From an uncultured Eubacteriales bacterium (GTDB lineage: Bacteria; Bacillota; Clostridia; Oscillospirales; CAG-382): a stretch of 7,325 nt of DNA. The notes beneath the pieces are model-generated. The model worked only from the letters and a program-made list of their open reading frames with translations, ran no database searches and had not been told where the DNA came from. A program made the position numbers and the translations under genes. Positions 1 through 6,719 of the stretch are shown piece by piece (position 1 is the stretch's first letter; each line of letters opens with the position of its first letter). Location of the stretch: positions 1 to 7,325 of the forward strand of contig URCT01000118.1 in the NCBI GenBank assembly GCA_900546385.1. The letters run 5' to 3'.

Positions 1-551
1 TCTAAGTGGATGGCGGTGTTTATGTTGTTGACCACCGTTTGAAGCGTTTGTCCGGGAATGCCGTACATCAAATCAAAGCTGATATTTTCGAATTTTGCCT
101 TGCGTGCCGCCGTGAAAAAGTTGACAGCGTCCGCCGCATGATGCGCTCTGCCGCAAACGCTTAAATCCGCATCGTCAAACGACTGCACGCCGATGCTTAA
201 ACGGTTGATCCCAAGCTTTCGGAACGCATGAAGCTTTGCATAATCGGCGGTTTTCGGATTGGATTCCATGGAAATCTCACATTTTCCGGACAGGCCGAAG
301 GTGCTTTTCAGCTTTTTCATGAGTCTTTTCATTTGCTCGGGCGTTAGCAGTGAAGGCGTTCCGCCGCCGAAATAAACCGTTGTTACGGCATAGTCTTTCG
401 CTTGCAGCGCATAGTCGTCCATATGGCGGCAAAGAGCGTCGATATAGCGATCCGGAATGGCTTTTCCGGATTCGGGAAGTGAGTAAAAATCGCAATAGCG
501 GCATTTGCTTAGACAAAACGGAATGTGTAAATACAAACCTAACGTTTTCAT
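1..551 (-). CDS. hemW: HemW, radical-SAM haem chaperone (formerly HemN-like), 3' end outside window
   Basis: This is the first 183 codons of a radical-SAM protein that runs off the left edge. The ATG at 551 opens a frame starting MKTLGLYLHIPFC. The cluster motif CxxxCxxC is present as C13, C17 and C20, followed by D21-F22. A phenylalanine stands where true HemN (oxygen-independent coproporphyrinogen oxidase) has an extra cysteine, which favours HemW. GGGTP at residues 62-66 is the SAM-contacting glycine motif, and ESNP (96-99) and LGINRLSIGVQSF (113-125) are further family signatures. HemW proteins bind haem and a 4Fe-4S cluster and are thought to deliver haem to respiratory enzymes; older annotations call them coproporphyrinogen III oxidase. 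The start lies 14 bases after the lepA stop, with GAGG eight bases upstream, so the gene is probably co-transcribed with lepA. This gene order is common in Bacillota, where hrcA-grpE-dnaK often follows. The C-terminal HemW domain is not visible. Confidence 0.95.
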   Translation of the reverse strand, partial: MKTLGLYLHIPFCLSKCRYCDFYSLPESGKAIPDRYIDALCRHMDDYALQAKDYAVTTVYFGGGTPSLLTPEQMKRLMKKLKSTFGLSGKCEISMESNPKTADYAKLHAFRKLGINRLSIGVQSFDDADLSVCGRAHHAADAVNFFTAARKAKFENISFDLMYGIPGQTLQTVVNNINTAIHL

Positions 552-565
552 AAAGTCCGCCTCGC

Positions 566-2383
566 CTATTCTTCGTCGAATTTAAGCACCGCCATAAACG
601 CCTCTTGCGGCACTTCGACGCTTCCGAGTGAGCGCATACGCTTTTTGCCCTCTTTTTGCTTTTCGAGAAGCTTCTTTTTACGGGTAATATCACCGCCGTA
701 GCACTTGGCAAGCACGTCCTTGCGCAGGGCGCGAACTGTTTCACGCGCAATGATTTTGCCGCCGATTGCCGCCTGGATCGGAATCTCAAACAGCTGGCGC
801 GGAATGTTGTCCTTTAGTTTTTCAACAATTTTCCGGGCACGCGCATAGGCCTTGTCCGTGTGTACGATGAAGGACAGCGCGTCCACAATGTCGCCGTTTA
901 AGAGAATATCGAGCTTGACAAGCTTGCTCGGCTCGTATCCGGCAAGGTCGTAGTCGAGTGACGCATAGCCCTTGCTTTTGGATTTGAGCGCGTCGAAAAA
1001 GTCGTAGACGATCTCGTTTAGCGGCAGCGTATAGTGCAATTCGGCGCGGTTGGCGTCGATGTATTTCATATCCTTATAAATGCCGCGGCGGTCTTGGCAA
1101 AGCTCCATGATGCCGCCGACATATTCGGTCGGTGAAATGATGCTGGCTTTTACAACCGGCTCGCTGACCGTTTCCACTTCGTCTCCGGTCGGGAATTTCG
1201 TGGGATTGTCGATATAATACTCTTCGCCGTTGCGTAAATTGATTTTATAAATAACGCTCGGCGCGGTCGTAATCAGATCGAGATTGAATTCACGCTCCAA
1301 ACGCTCCTCTAAAATCTCCATGTGCAGAAGCCCCAAAAAGCCACAACGGAAGCCGAAGCCGAGTGCGACCGAGGTCTCCGGTTCATAGGTGAGTGCGGCG
1401 TCGTTGAGGGCTAACTTTTCGAGTGCGTCGCGCAAATCGCCGTATTTCGCGCCGTCTGCCGGATAAATACCGCTGAAAACGACCGGCAGTGCTTTCTTAA
1501 AGCCCGGAAGCGGCGTTTCGGTCGGATTTTCCGCACCGGTCACCGTGTCGCCGACGCGCGTATCGCCGACTGTTTTGATGGCTGCTGTAATATATCCGAC
1601 CTCACCGGCGTGAAGGTTCGCACACTTATGCAGTCCGAACGGATCGAGAAATCCGACTTCGGTCACTTCATATTCTACGCCGGTAGACATCATTTTGATC
1701 TTATCACCGATCTTGACATTTCCGTCGTATAAGCGGATATAAACGACAACGCCGCGGTAGGAATCGTAGTAGGAGTCGAAGATCAGTGCTTTGAGCGGCG
1801 CGTGAATATCGCCTTTGGGAGCCGGAATGTGCTTGATGACCTGCACAAGAACATCTTCGATGTTTGTTCCGGCCTTTGCCGAAACAGCCGGCGCTTCATC
1901 TGCAGGAATGCCGATGATATCTTCGATTTCCTTGCGTGTGCCTTCGATGTCGGCAGACGGCAGATCGATTTTATTGATAACGGGAATGATTTCGAGGTTG
2001 TTGTCTACGGCAAGGTATGCGTTGGCAAGCGTCTGCGCTTCAATGCCTTGCGTTGCATCCACCACAAGCAGTGCACCCTCACACGCGGAAAGCGAACGGG
2101 AGACCTCGTAGTTAAAGTCGACGTGGCCGGGCGTATCGATCAAATTGAAGGTATACGTCTCACCTTCATAGGTATAGTTCATTTTCACGGCACGCGCCTT
2201 GATGGTGATGCCGCGTTCGCGTTCCAAATCCATGTCGTCCAGCATCTGATCCTTGCTTTCGCGCAGTTCTACTGTATTGGTGCATTCGAGAATGCGGTCG
2301 GCAAGAGTGGATTTTCCGTGGTCGATGTGTGCGATGATGCAGAAGTTGCGTATATGCGATAAATCTCTTTCGTTGATGGGCAT
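566..2383 (-). CDS. lepA: Elongation factor 4 (LepA), ribosomal GTPase
   Basis: Complete 605-residue translational GTPase beginning MPINERDLSHIRNF, close to the usual LepA length of about 600. The GTPase motifs are in order: G1 AHIDHGKST (18-26), G2 region RGITIK (57-62), G3 DTPGHVDF (83-90), G4 NKID (137-140), then G5 SAKAG. Next come the beta-barrel and EF-G-like domains, and the LepA-specific C-terminal domain, seen in segments such as LDYDLAGYEPSKLVKLDILLNG, IPIQAAIGGKIIARE and a final VPQEAFMAVLKF. LepA binds the ribosome in the EF-G site and is implicated in back-translocation, initiation or 30S assembly. The open frame continues upstream to 2587, but the start at 2383 is chosen because the family N-terminus begins there, AAAGGA lies nine bases before the ATG, and a promoter lies upstream. 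A longer form would overlap the neighbouring gene. hemW follows 14 bases downstream. Confidence 0.98.
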   Translation of the reverse strand: MPINERDLSHIRNFCIIAHIDHGKSTLADRILECTNTVELRESKDQMLDDMDLERERGITIKARAVKMNYTYEGETYTFNLIDTPGHVDFNYEVSRSLSACEGALLVVDATQGIEAQTLANAYLAVDNNLEIIPVINKIDLPSADIEGTRKEIEDIIGIPADEAPAVSAKAGTNIEDVLVQVIKHIPAPKGDIHAPLKALIFDSYYDSYRGVVVYIRLYDGNVKIGDKIKMMSTGVEYEVTEVGFLDPFGLHKCANLHAGEVGYITAAIKTVGDTRVGDTVTGAENPTETPLPGFKKALPVVFSGIYPADGAKYGDLRDALEKLALNDAALTYEPETSVALGFGFRCGFLGLLHMEILEERLEREFNLDLITTAPSVIYKINLRNGEEYYIDNPTKFPTGDEVETVSEPVVKASIISPTEYVGGIMELCQDRRGIYKDMKYIDANRAELHYTLPLNEIVYDFFDALKSKSKGYASLDYDLAGYEPSKLVKLDILLNGDIVDALSFIVHTDKAYARARKIVEKLKDNIPRQLFEIPIQAAIGGKIIARETVRALRKDVLAKCYGGDITRKKKLLEKQKEGKKRMRSLGSVEVPQEAFMAVLKFDEE

Positions 2384-2392
2384 AGTGTTCCG

Positions 2393-2398
2393 TCCTTT
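2393..2398 (-). promoter_or_regulatory. Shine-Dalgarno site fixing the lepA start
   Basis: On the minus strand AAAGGA (2398 to 2393) is followed by nine bases and then the ATG at 2383. It selects this ATG over the upstream in-frame codons reaching 2587. Confidence 0.85.
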
Positions 2399-2417
2399 AT
2401 AAAAATGCATATAATTT

Positions 2418-2446
2418 ATTCTAATACATTTTTCGCCTGAAATCAA
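2418..2446 (-). promoter_or_regulatory. Probable SigA-type promoter of lepA-hemW
   Basis: Read on the minus strand, TTGATT (2446-2441, 4 of 6 to TTGACA) is separated by exactly 17 bases from TAGAAT (2423-2418, 5 of 6 to TATAAT). Transcription would start near 2411, giving a leader of about 28 bases that contains the AAAGGA site. It sits between a probable terminator and the lepA start, as expected for an independent lepA-hemW unit. Assigned by eye from consensus and spacing. Confidence 0.65.
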
Positions 2447-2477
2447 GTACTTATCGACATTTTTTCCGATTTTATGC

Positions 2478-2511
2478 AAAAAATGACAGGCTGCAAGGAG
2501 TTTTTGCAGCC
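2478..2511 (-). terminator. Probable Rho-independent terminator after the SLH gene
   Basis: On the minus strand a perfect 8-bp stem GGCTGCAA / TTGCAGCC (2511-2504 with 2496-2489) closes a 7-base loop. After a 5-base spacer (TGTCA) comes a run of six T (2483-2478). It starts about 8 bases past the stop codon of the SLH protein. The T-run is further from the stem than in an ideal terminator, so efficiency may be partial. It separates the SLH gene from the lepA promoter. Confidence 0.65.
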
Positions 2512-2519
2512 CATAAGCG

Positions 2520-5399
2520 TTAATTGCCGGCTTCGGATGTCTCCAAATGGCTTTGCAGACGAATAAAGACTGCCGCACCTTCGGCACGGGTCAGACGATT
2601 GTTCAAGCGGAGTGTGCTGTCCTCATAGCCGGAGAAAACACCGGCAGAAACCGCATTTTTGATGAAATCATCATGCTTTTGCCATTCATCGAGGTCGGTG
2701 AAGCTTTCGAGTGAAAAATCAAGCGGTGCGGCATCGCAGATCTTTCCGATAACGTTGATGACTTCGGCACGGGTGATGGGTGCTGTGCCGTCGAAAATCT
2801 CATTCCAGCTTTCGTCGTGGTGGAGAATCCCGTCTAACAAGCCTGTTTCCTTTAAGCGATAAACCGAAGCAAACGCCCATTCGGGAATTTGCGAAGCATC
2901 CGCAAGACCGAACTGTTCTTCTTTGGTAAGCGTTGGTAGGGGGATTTCGCTTTGGTCGGTCGTTTCGACACCGGTTTCTGTATCCACAACAGTCTCATCG
3001 GTTTTCGGCGCAAAATCCGGTATGGGCAGTTCGCTGCCGATGCCGGTTAAGCGATCCAACATTACACAGAATTCATAGCGTGAAAACTGCCGTTCCGGCA
3101 AGTAATACGGCGTTCCGTCGGCGGCGAGTTCGCCTTTAACGACGCCGGTTTGGAACAGCTTATAGATTTCTTTTACAGCCCAATGGTCTTTCATATCGAC
3201 AAATGGATAGGCACCGACTTTGATTTTTATCGCCGCCGAAACATCGCCGCGCGAAGCCGTCACGATCAGCTCTTTTCCGTCGACAAGCGGCGTCAGAATC
3301 CCGTCTTGCACGGTTCCGGCTGCCGTTTCGGTGATTTCGGGAGCTTGAGGAGCTTCGGGAACTTCCGTTTCTGCCGCATTCGGTTCGTTCTGCGGCACGT
3401 CGACACGCACGCTCCACGTGAAGCTGTGATTGCCGGAAGCGACATGAAGCTTGCGATAAAGCGCCGATACCGAAAGAGCCGCCGTTTCGAATGGTGCGAT
3501 TTCGGTGCGGTCGGCAGAAAGAACCAGTTCATCCGGTGCGTCTAATGCAATGACCGTAGCGGCAACATTTTCGGTTTGTCCGCCGTCTGTGGAGGCAAAC
3601 ACCTCGATAACGCCGCTCACACCATTCGGATTCAAGGTATCCTCCGTTACGGTGGCTGCGGTATTTTTGGTATAGACAGACGGTGACAAAGCGGCATCCT
3701 CTGCCGAAAAGCCGTTGGCATCCGACAGAACCGGCTGACCCAAGGCAATTGGTGTGTCCGAAAGCGTTACGTAGTAGTCGCCATAGAAATAGGCTTCGGT
3801 CGGTGTGCCGATTTTTTCGGCCGTATCGGTAAAGACGATGGCGTTCGAAACGCGGCGTTCGACTTTTCCTGAAGGCGAACTGACAATGGAAGCGGCATCG
3901 CTGCCACGCAGTGAAGCGTTGACTGCCGTCGAGCCGCCGCCGTCGAGGTTTGCGGCATAGACACAGCCGAGCGACGCCATGCGCTTGGCAAGGTCATATA
4001 GCTTTAAGCCAACGCTGTACGATGCCTGTCTGCCGTCAACGGCATACAGCACAAGGCTACCGTCGGCACGGATACCGACCGCACTGCGCGGCTGTGCCGA
4101 AAGGTAGTGGCTGAATGTGCGGTCATCGACCGGTTCGGAGTCCTTCACGATGACCGTGCCGGTGCCGACGGCGTTTTTGACATCGTAAAACGCTTGGTTG
4201 CCGCTTATCGAAAGCGAAAAGGTTTGTCCTGGTACAAACGACATGAGTATATAACCGTAGGAGGCATTGTCGGCTGCCAACAGATAGGCGTTTTCGGGAA
4301 TAGTCTCATTTCCGGCTGCAGGATTGATGGTTGCCGCAACCAACTTTTCGGTCTTCCCCAGTTGCGGTGTGACGGCCGAAAGCTGAAAATAGGCTGAGCC
4401 GATTTTTTGGTATCCGGTAGCGTTGGTAATATACGCTTCAAGCTCACGATTTTGTTCGGCATATTCTTCGGAGGTCGGGTCAAGTGCAGTTCGTTTTGCA
4501 AGCAGTTCCGCAAGAACGGTATCCGCGGCTGTATCGGGTTTATCGGACGGTTCCGCTGTGTCCGGGTGTATCACTCCGGTTTCTTCGGACGGTATGTTTT
4601 CCGAATCTTCCGTATTCTCTGAGGCATCCGTATTTTCCGCATTCTCCGCGTTTTCCGCGCTTTCGGAGGCTTCTGTCGAGGCAGTCGGCTGTTCCGGCTT
4701 TTCCGCCGTCGTTTCTTCTTCCGGATACAAAAGCGCATCGATCAGCTCTTGCTCGGTTTTTTTGTCGGCATAGGGATAGAGGATCACCGAGGTGTTGGCG
4801 GCGCGGATATGCGTCGTCGGCGAATAGCGTCCGTTATACAGGTAAAGGCCGTATTCGCTGAATTCCTTATTCAGATGAAGCACCGTGTATTCGATGGCGG
4901 TTTCATCGGCGGTTAAGGCAAGTTTTATCTGTGGCTTATCGATAAAGAAGCTGCCGTCGGTGCGTTCGGCAAGGCAAAAGCTGTCACGATCGGTCGTATA
5001 CAGTTCGCCGTCTTTAATATAGGCGGATTCCGGTACGCCGGTTGACATATTGAAAAAATCCGCATTGATTCCGGCAACAAAGTTTTCGTCAGGATAATCG
5101 GCGGCTGCAAGGTCGCGGATTGCGGCGGTCTGGTAGAGGTAAGAGCCGTTCGCAAAGGCGATGCGCGTGCTGCTTCCAGGCGTATAGGAAAGTATGTATT
5201 CGCGTTCAGAGCCGTAGGAATCTGCATAGGAAACGTAGCGCGTGTATGTAAGACCGTCTGACAGCTCATAAGCGGCGGAATATACAGGTTCCGGCTGCGG
5301 AGTGCCTTCCGGAGCGGTCGATACGATTTCGTCTGCAAGGGCGGTAAGCGGCTGCAGCACAAACCATACAGCAGCAAACAGTGCAAAAATTTTTTTCAA
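2520..5399 (-). CDS. Secreted phosphodiester glycosidase (NAGPA/DUF2233) with Ig-like region and three SLH domains
   Basis: A 959-residue exported protein. Residues 1-22 form a signal peptide (MKKIFALF..., hydrophobic core, ALA before DE). A phosphodiester glycosidase domain (NAGPA/DUF2233, the family of the human mannose-6-phosphate uncovering enzyme) spans about 100-525, with GINADFFN (110-117), RSAVGIR (438-444), VDGR (454-457) and the signature NLDGGGST (484-491). It is split by an acidic low-complexity stretch at about 225-290. Residues 526-728 look Ig-like (BIG2-type), with a P/E/A-rich insert near 669-693. Three SLH domains follow at about 730-787, 828-888 and 894-953. The binding motif is TRAE in SLH2 (876-879) and SLH3 (937-940) but SRYE in SLH1 (773-776). 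SLH domains usually bind pyruvylated secondary cell-wall polymer, so the protein is probably displayed on the wall, cleaving a phosphodiester-linked sugar. The substrate is unknown. The start codon is TTG, chosen because AAAGGA lies ten bases upstream and the signal peptide begins there. It has its own promoter and terminator, so it is probably monocistronic. Confidence 0.9.
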   Translation of the reverse strand: MKKIFALFAAVWFVLQPLTALADEIVSTAPEGTPQPEPVYSAAYELSDGLTYTRYVSYADSYGSEREYILSYTPGSSTRIAFANGSYLYQTAAIRDLAAADYPDENFVAGINADFFNMSTGVPESAYIKDGELYTTDRDSFCLAERTDGSFFIDKPQIKLALTADETAIEYTVLHLNKEFSEYGLYLYNGRYSPTTHIRAANTSVILYPYADKKTEQELIDALLYPEEETTAEKPEQPTASTEASESAENAENAENTDASENTEDSENIPSEETGVIHPDTAEPSDKPDTAADTVLAELLAKRTALDPTSEEYAEQNRELEAYITNATGYQKIGSAYFQLSAVTPQLGKTEKLVAATINPAAGNETIPENAYLLAADNASYGYILMSFVPGQTFSLSISGNQAFYDVKNAVGTGTVIVKDSEPVDDRTFSHYLSAQPRSAVGIRADGSLVLYAVDGRQASYSVGLKLYDLAKRMASLGCVYAANLDGGGSTAVNASLRGSDAASIVSSPSGKVERRVSNAIVFTDTAEKIGTPTEAYFYGDYYVTLSDTPIALGQPVLSDANGFSAEDAALSPSVYTKNTAATVTEDTLNPNGVSGVIEVFASTDGGQTENVAATVIALDAPDELVLSADRTEIAPFETAALSVSALYRKLHVASGNHSFTWSVRVDVPQNEPNAAETEVPEAPQAPEITETAAGTVQDGILTPLVDGKELIVTASRGDVSAAIKIKVGAYPFVDMKDHWAVKEIYKLFQTGVVKGELAADGTPYYLPERQFSRYEFCVMLDRLTGIGSELPIPDFAPKTDETVVDTETGVETTDQSEIPLPTLTKEEQFGLADASQIPEWAFASVYRLKETGLLDGILHHDESWNEIFDGTAPITRAEVINVIGKICDAAPLDFSLESFTDLDEWQKHDDFIKNAVSAGVFSGYEDSTLRLNNRLTRAEGAAVFIRLQSHLETSEAGN
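4530..4727 (-). repeat. Acidic low-complexity coding segment with 9-bp tandem repeats
   Basis: Residues 225-290 of the SLH protein are almost entirely E, A, S, T, N, D and P. At 4632-4658 three adjacent 9-base units (ATTTTCCGC, ATTCTCCGC, GTTTTCCGC on the plus strand) encode AEN-AEN-AEN. Related degenerate units (ASEN, SEN) flank them. Since the period is a multiple of three, copy-number change would keep the frame. Confidence 0.8.
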
Positions 5400-5409
5400 G
5401 TTCTATCGT

Positions 5410-5415
5410 TCCTTT
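5410..5415 (-). promoter_or_regulatory. Shine-Dalgarno site supporting a TTG start
   Basis: On the minus strand AAAGGA (5415-5410) lies ten bases before the TTG at 5399. The codon after the TTG begins the basic end of the signal peptide (KK), so TTG is the best supported start of the SLH protein. Spacing is slightly long. Confidence 0.75.
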
Positions 5416-5479
5416 CCAAAGAATCAGCAACTATGTTTGGCACGAAAAAAAGTCTTTTCGTTTTTCTTTTCAAATCGTA

Positions 5480-5508
5480 TTGATATATTATAACATTTAT
5501 GCTATAAT
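5480..5508 (+). promoter_or_regulatory. Rightward promoter of the FkbM-rimM-trmD operon
   Basis: TTGATA (5480-5485, 5 of 6 to consensus) is followed by a 17-base spacer and a perfect TATAAT (5503-5508), preceded by TGC (extended -10). The predicted start is near 5514-5516, giving a leader of about 95 bases to the ATG at 5610. This is the strongest promoter in the window by consensus match. No promoter is evident in the tight gaps further down, so it probably drives the whole rightward operon. Confidence 0.8.
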
Positions 5509-5509
5509 A
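5486..5509. repeat. 24-bp imperfect palindrome spanning both -10 elements
   Basis: TATTATA (5486-5492) and TATAATA (5503-5509) are exact reverse complements, and inner CAT/ATG (5494-5496 and 5499-5501) also pairs, so 10 of 12 position pairs match. Each arm contains one -10 hexamer. It may simply reflect two facing extended -10 boxes, or it may be an operator as well. Confidence 0.75.
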
Positions 5510-5515
5510 AGTAAA
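5487..5515 (-). promoter_or_regulatory. Leftward promoter of the SLH-protein gene
   Basis: On the minus strand TTTACT (5515-5510, 4 of 6 to consensus) is followed by 17 bases and a perfect TATAAT (5492-5487). TG-T immediately precedes it, an extended -10 element. The predicted start is near 5480, leaving a leader of about 80 bases before the TTG. It overlaps the rightward promoter almost completely. Confidence 0.7.
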
Positions 5516-5609
5516 GGGTATCCCATGAAATATTTTTACGGAAATCATTGTCAGCCTTACCGGATATTGTTACCGAAACAACGTTTTCCGAAAGAAAGCA
5601 GGCGAATCC

Positions 5610-6704
5610 ATGCCGGATTTGGCACTTCTTGCAGAAATAAAGGATCTTTGGTCGTATTTAAGCGAAAGCACAAAACCGATTATTCTATACGGTATGGGCG
5701 ACGGCGCGGACAAGATCTTAGACGTATGTGAGCAAAAAAACATCCCGGTGCAAGGCGTTTTTGCAAGCGATGACTTTGTCCGAGGACAAAGCTTTCGCGG
5801 CTTTACCGTAAGAACCTATGCCGCACTCAAAAACGAGTTTCCGTATCCGATTATTTTGGTGTCTTTTGCTTCACGGCTTGACAGCGTCATGCAAAAGATA
5901 TATAATCTATCCGATACAGACGAAGTTTATGCGCCGGATGTTCCGGTTTTCGGGTCAGGGCTTTTCGATAACGCCTATTTTTCCGCGCATTTGCCGGAAT
6001 TCTGCAAGGTATATTCGCTGCTTGCGGACGAGATTTCCAAGACAACCTACTATAACGTTCTTGCTTACAAGCTCACCGGAAAGCTTTCCTATCTGCGTGC
6101 GTGTGAAACGCCGCCCGAGGAAGCGTTCCGAACCATCATCCGACCGAAAGCCGCTTCCGTTTATGCCGATATCGGCGCCTACAACGGTGATACGATCGAA
6201 GAATATGTTTCGTATGCCGGAACGAACACCGCTGTGTATGCTTTTGAGCCGGATGCGCGGAATTACAAAAAGCTGTGCCAAAATGTGGCAGCTCTCGGTC
6301 TTCCCGACCCGAAGCTGTACAATGTTGCCGCATGGAACGAAAATACAGAGCTCACCTTTTATGCACGCTCCGGCCGCAACAGTGCCGGTTCGACCGTACA
6401 CAAAAACGCCAAAGCCGTAACCGTTACAGCCGCACGTGCCGACACACTCCTGCCGCGCGGCGCGGACTATATCAACATCGATGCCGAAGGCTCGGATCTG
6501 CAGGTTCTGCAGGGCTTGCTGCAGACGTTAACGGCGTATCACCCGACGGTTTGTGCGGCACTCTATCACCGGAATGAGGATATGTACACGCTGCCGCTTT
6601 ATTTGGTGTCACATTATACGGATTTCAAACTGTATATTCGCCATTTTCCCTATATTCCCGCATGGGATACCAATGTGTATATCACAGATGCCTCCCGTGA
6701 CTGA
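5610..6704 (+). CDS. FkbM-family SAM-dependent methyltransferase with N-terminal nucleotide-binding-like domain
   Basis: A 364-residue cytoplasmic protein with no signal peptide or membrane segment. Residues 23-110 resemble a Rossmann-type domain: a beta strand into a glycine turn, IILYGMGDGADKIL (24-37), then a second strand ending FASDD (51-55), as often found fused ahead of FkbM domains. The methyltransferase part has SAM motif I DIGAYNGDT (187-195), the acidic motif FEP (212-214) expected to hold the ribose, and the FkbM signature INIDAEGSD (289-296), with a conserved tail near ALYHRNEDMYTLPLYL. FkbM proteins O-methylate hydroxyls on sugars, polyketides and glycans; the substrate here is unknown. 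The ATG at 5610 is the only ATG, GTG or TTG in frame after a stop at 5526-5528, and has a weak AGG seven bases upstream. rimM starts 15 bases after the stop. The neighbourhood contains no glycosyltransferase cluster to indicate a substrate. Confidence 0.9.
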   Translation: MPDLALLAEIKDLWSYLSESTKPIILYGMGDGADKILDVCEQKNIPVQGVFASDDFVRGQSFRGFTVRTYAALKNEFPYPIILVSFASRLDSVMQKIYNLSDTDEVYAPDVPVFGSGLFDNAYFSAHLPEFCKVYSLLADEISKTTYYNVLAYKLTGKLSYLRACETPPEEAFRTIIRPKAASVYADIGAYNGDTIEEYVSYAGTNTAVYAFEPDARNYKKLCQNVAALGLPDPKLYNVAAWNENTELTFYARSGRNSAGSTVHKNAKAVTVTAARADTLLPRGADYINIDAEGSDLQVLQGLLQTLTAYHPTVCAALYHRNEDMYTLPLYLVSHYTDFKLYIRHFPYIPAWDTNVYITDASRD

Positions 6705-6719
6705 AAGGATTTCTTAGCC

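Noticed and set aside
1802..2362. 186-codon open frame on the plus strand inside lepA
   Set aside because: It lies antisense to the highly conserved GTPase domain, resembles no family I recognise and has no clear ribosome site. It is a by-product of lepA codon use.
2384..2587. In-frame N-terminal extension of LepA by 68 residues
   Set aside because: It would begin inside the SLH-protein gene, cross the terminator and promoter, and adds sequence absent from the LepA family. The ATG at 2383 has a good ribosome site and matches the family N-terminus.
3150..4861. Several plus-strand open frames of 70-130 codons antisense to the SLH-protein gene
   Set aside because: They overlap each other and conserved coding sequence, and their products are low-complexity or rich in R/S/C as expected for shadow frames.
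5443..5470. CGAAAA / TTTTCG inverted repeat followed by a T-rich run, resembling a plus-strand terminator
   Set aside because: The stem is only 6 bp and mostly A-T, and no plus-strand gene ends upstream. It lies in the leader of the leftward SLH gene, where it would form at best a weak hairpin.
5400..5479. Possible riboswitch or RNA element in the ~80-base leader of the SLH gene
   Set aside because: It is too short and A/T-rich, with no GC-rich paired regions or known aptamer core that I can recognise.
5955..6401. 148-codon minus-strand frame inside the FkbM gene
   Set aside because: It is antisense to the SAM-binding motifs of a well-supported gene and has no recognisable domain or start signals.
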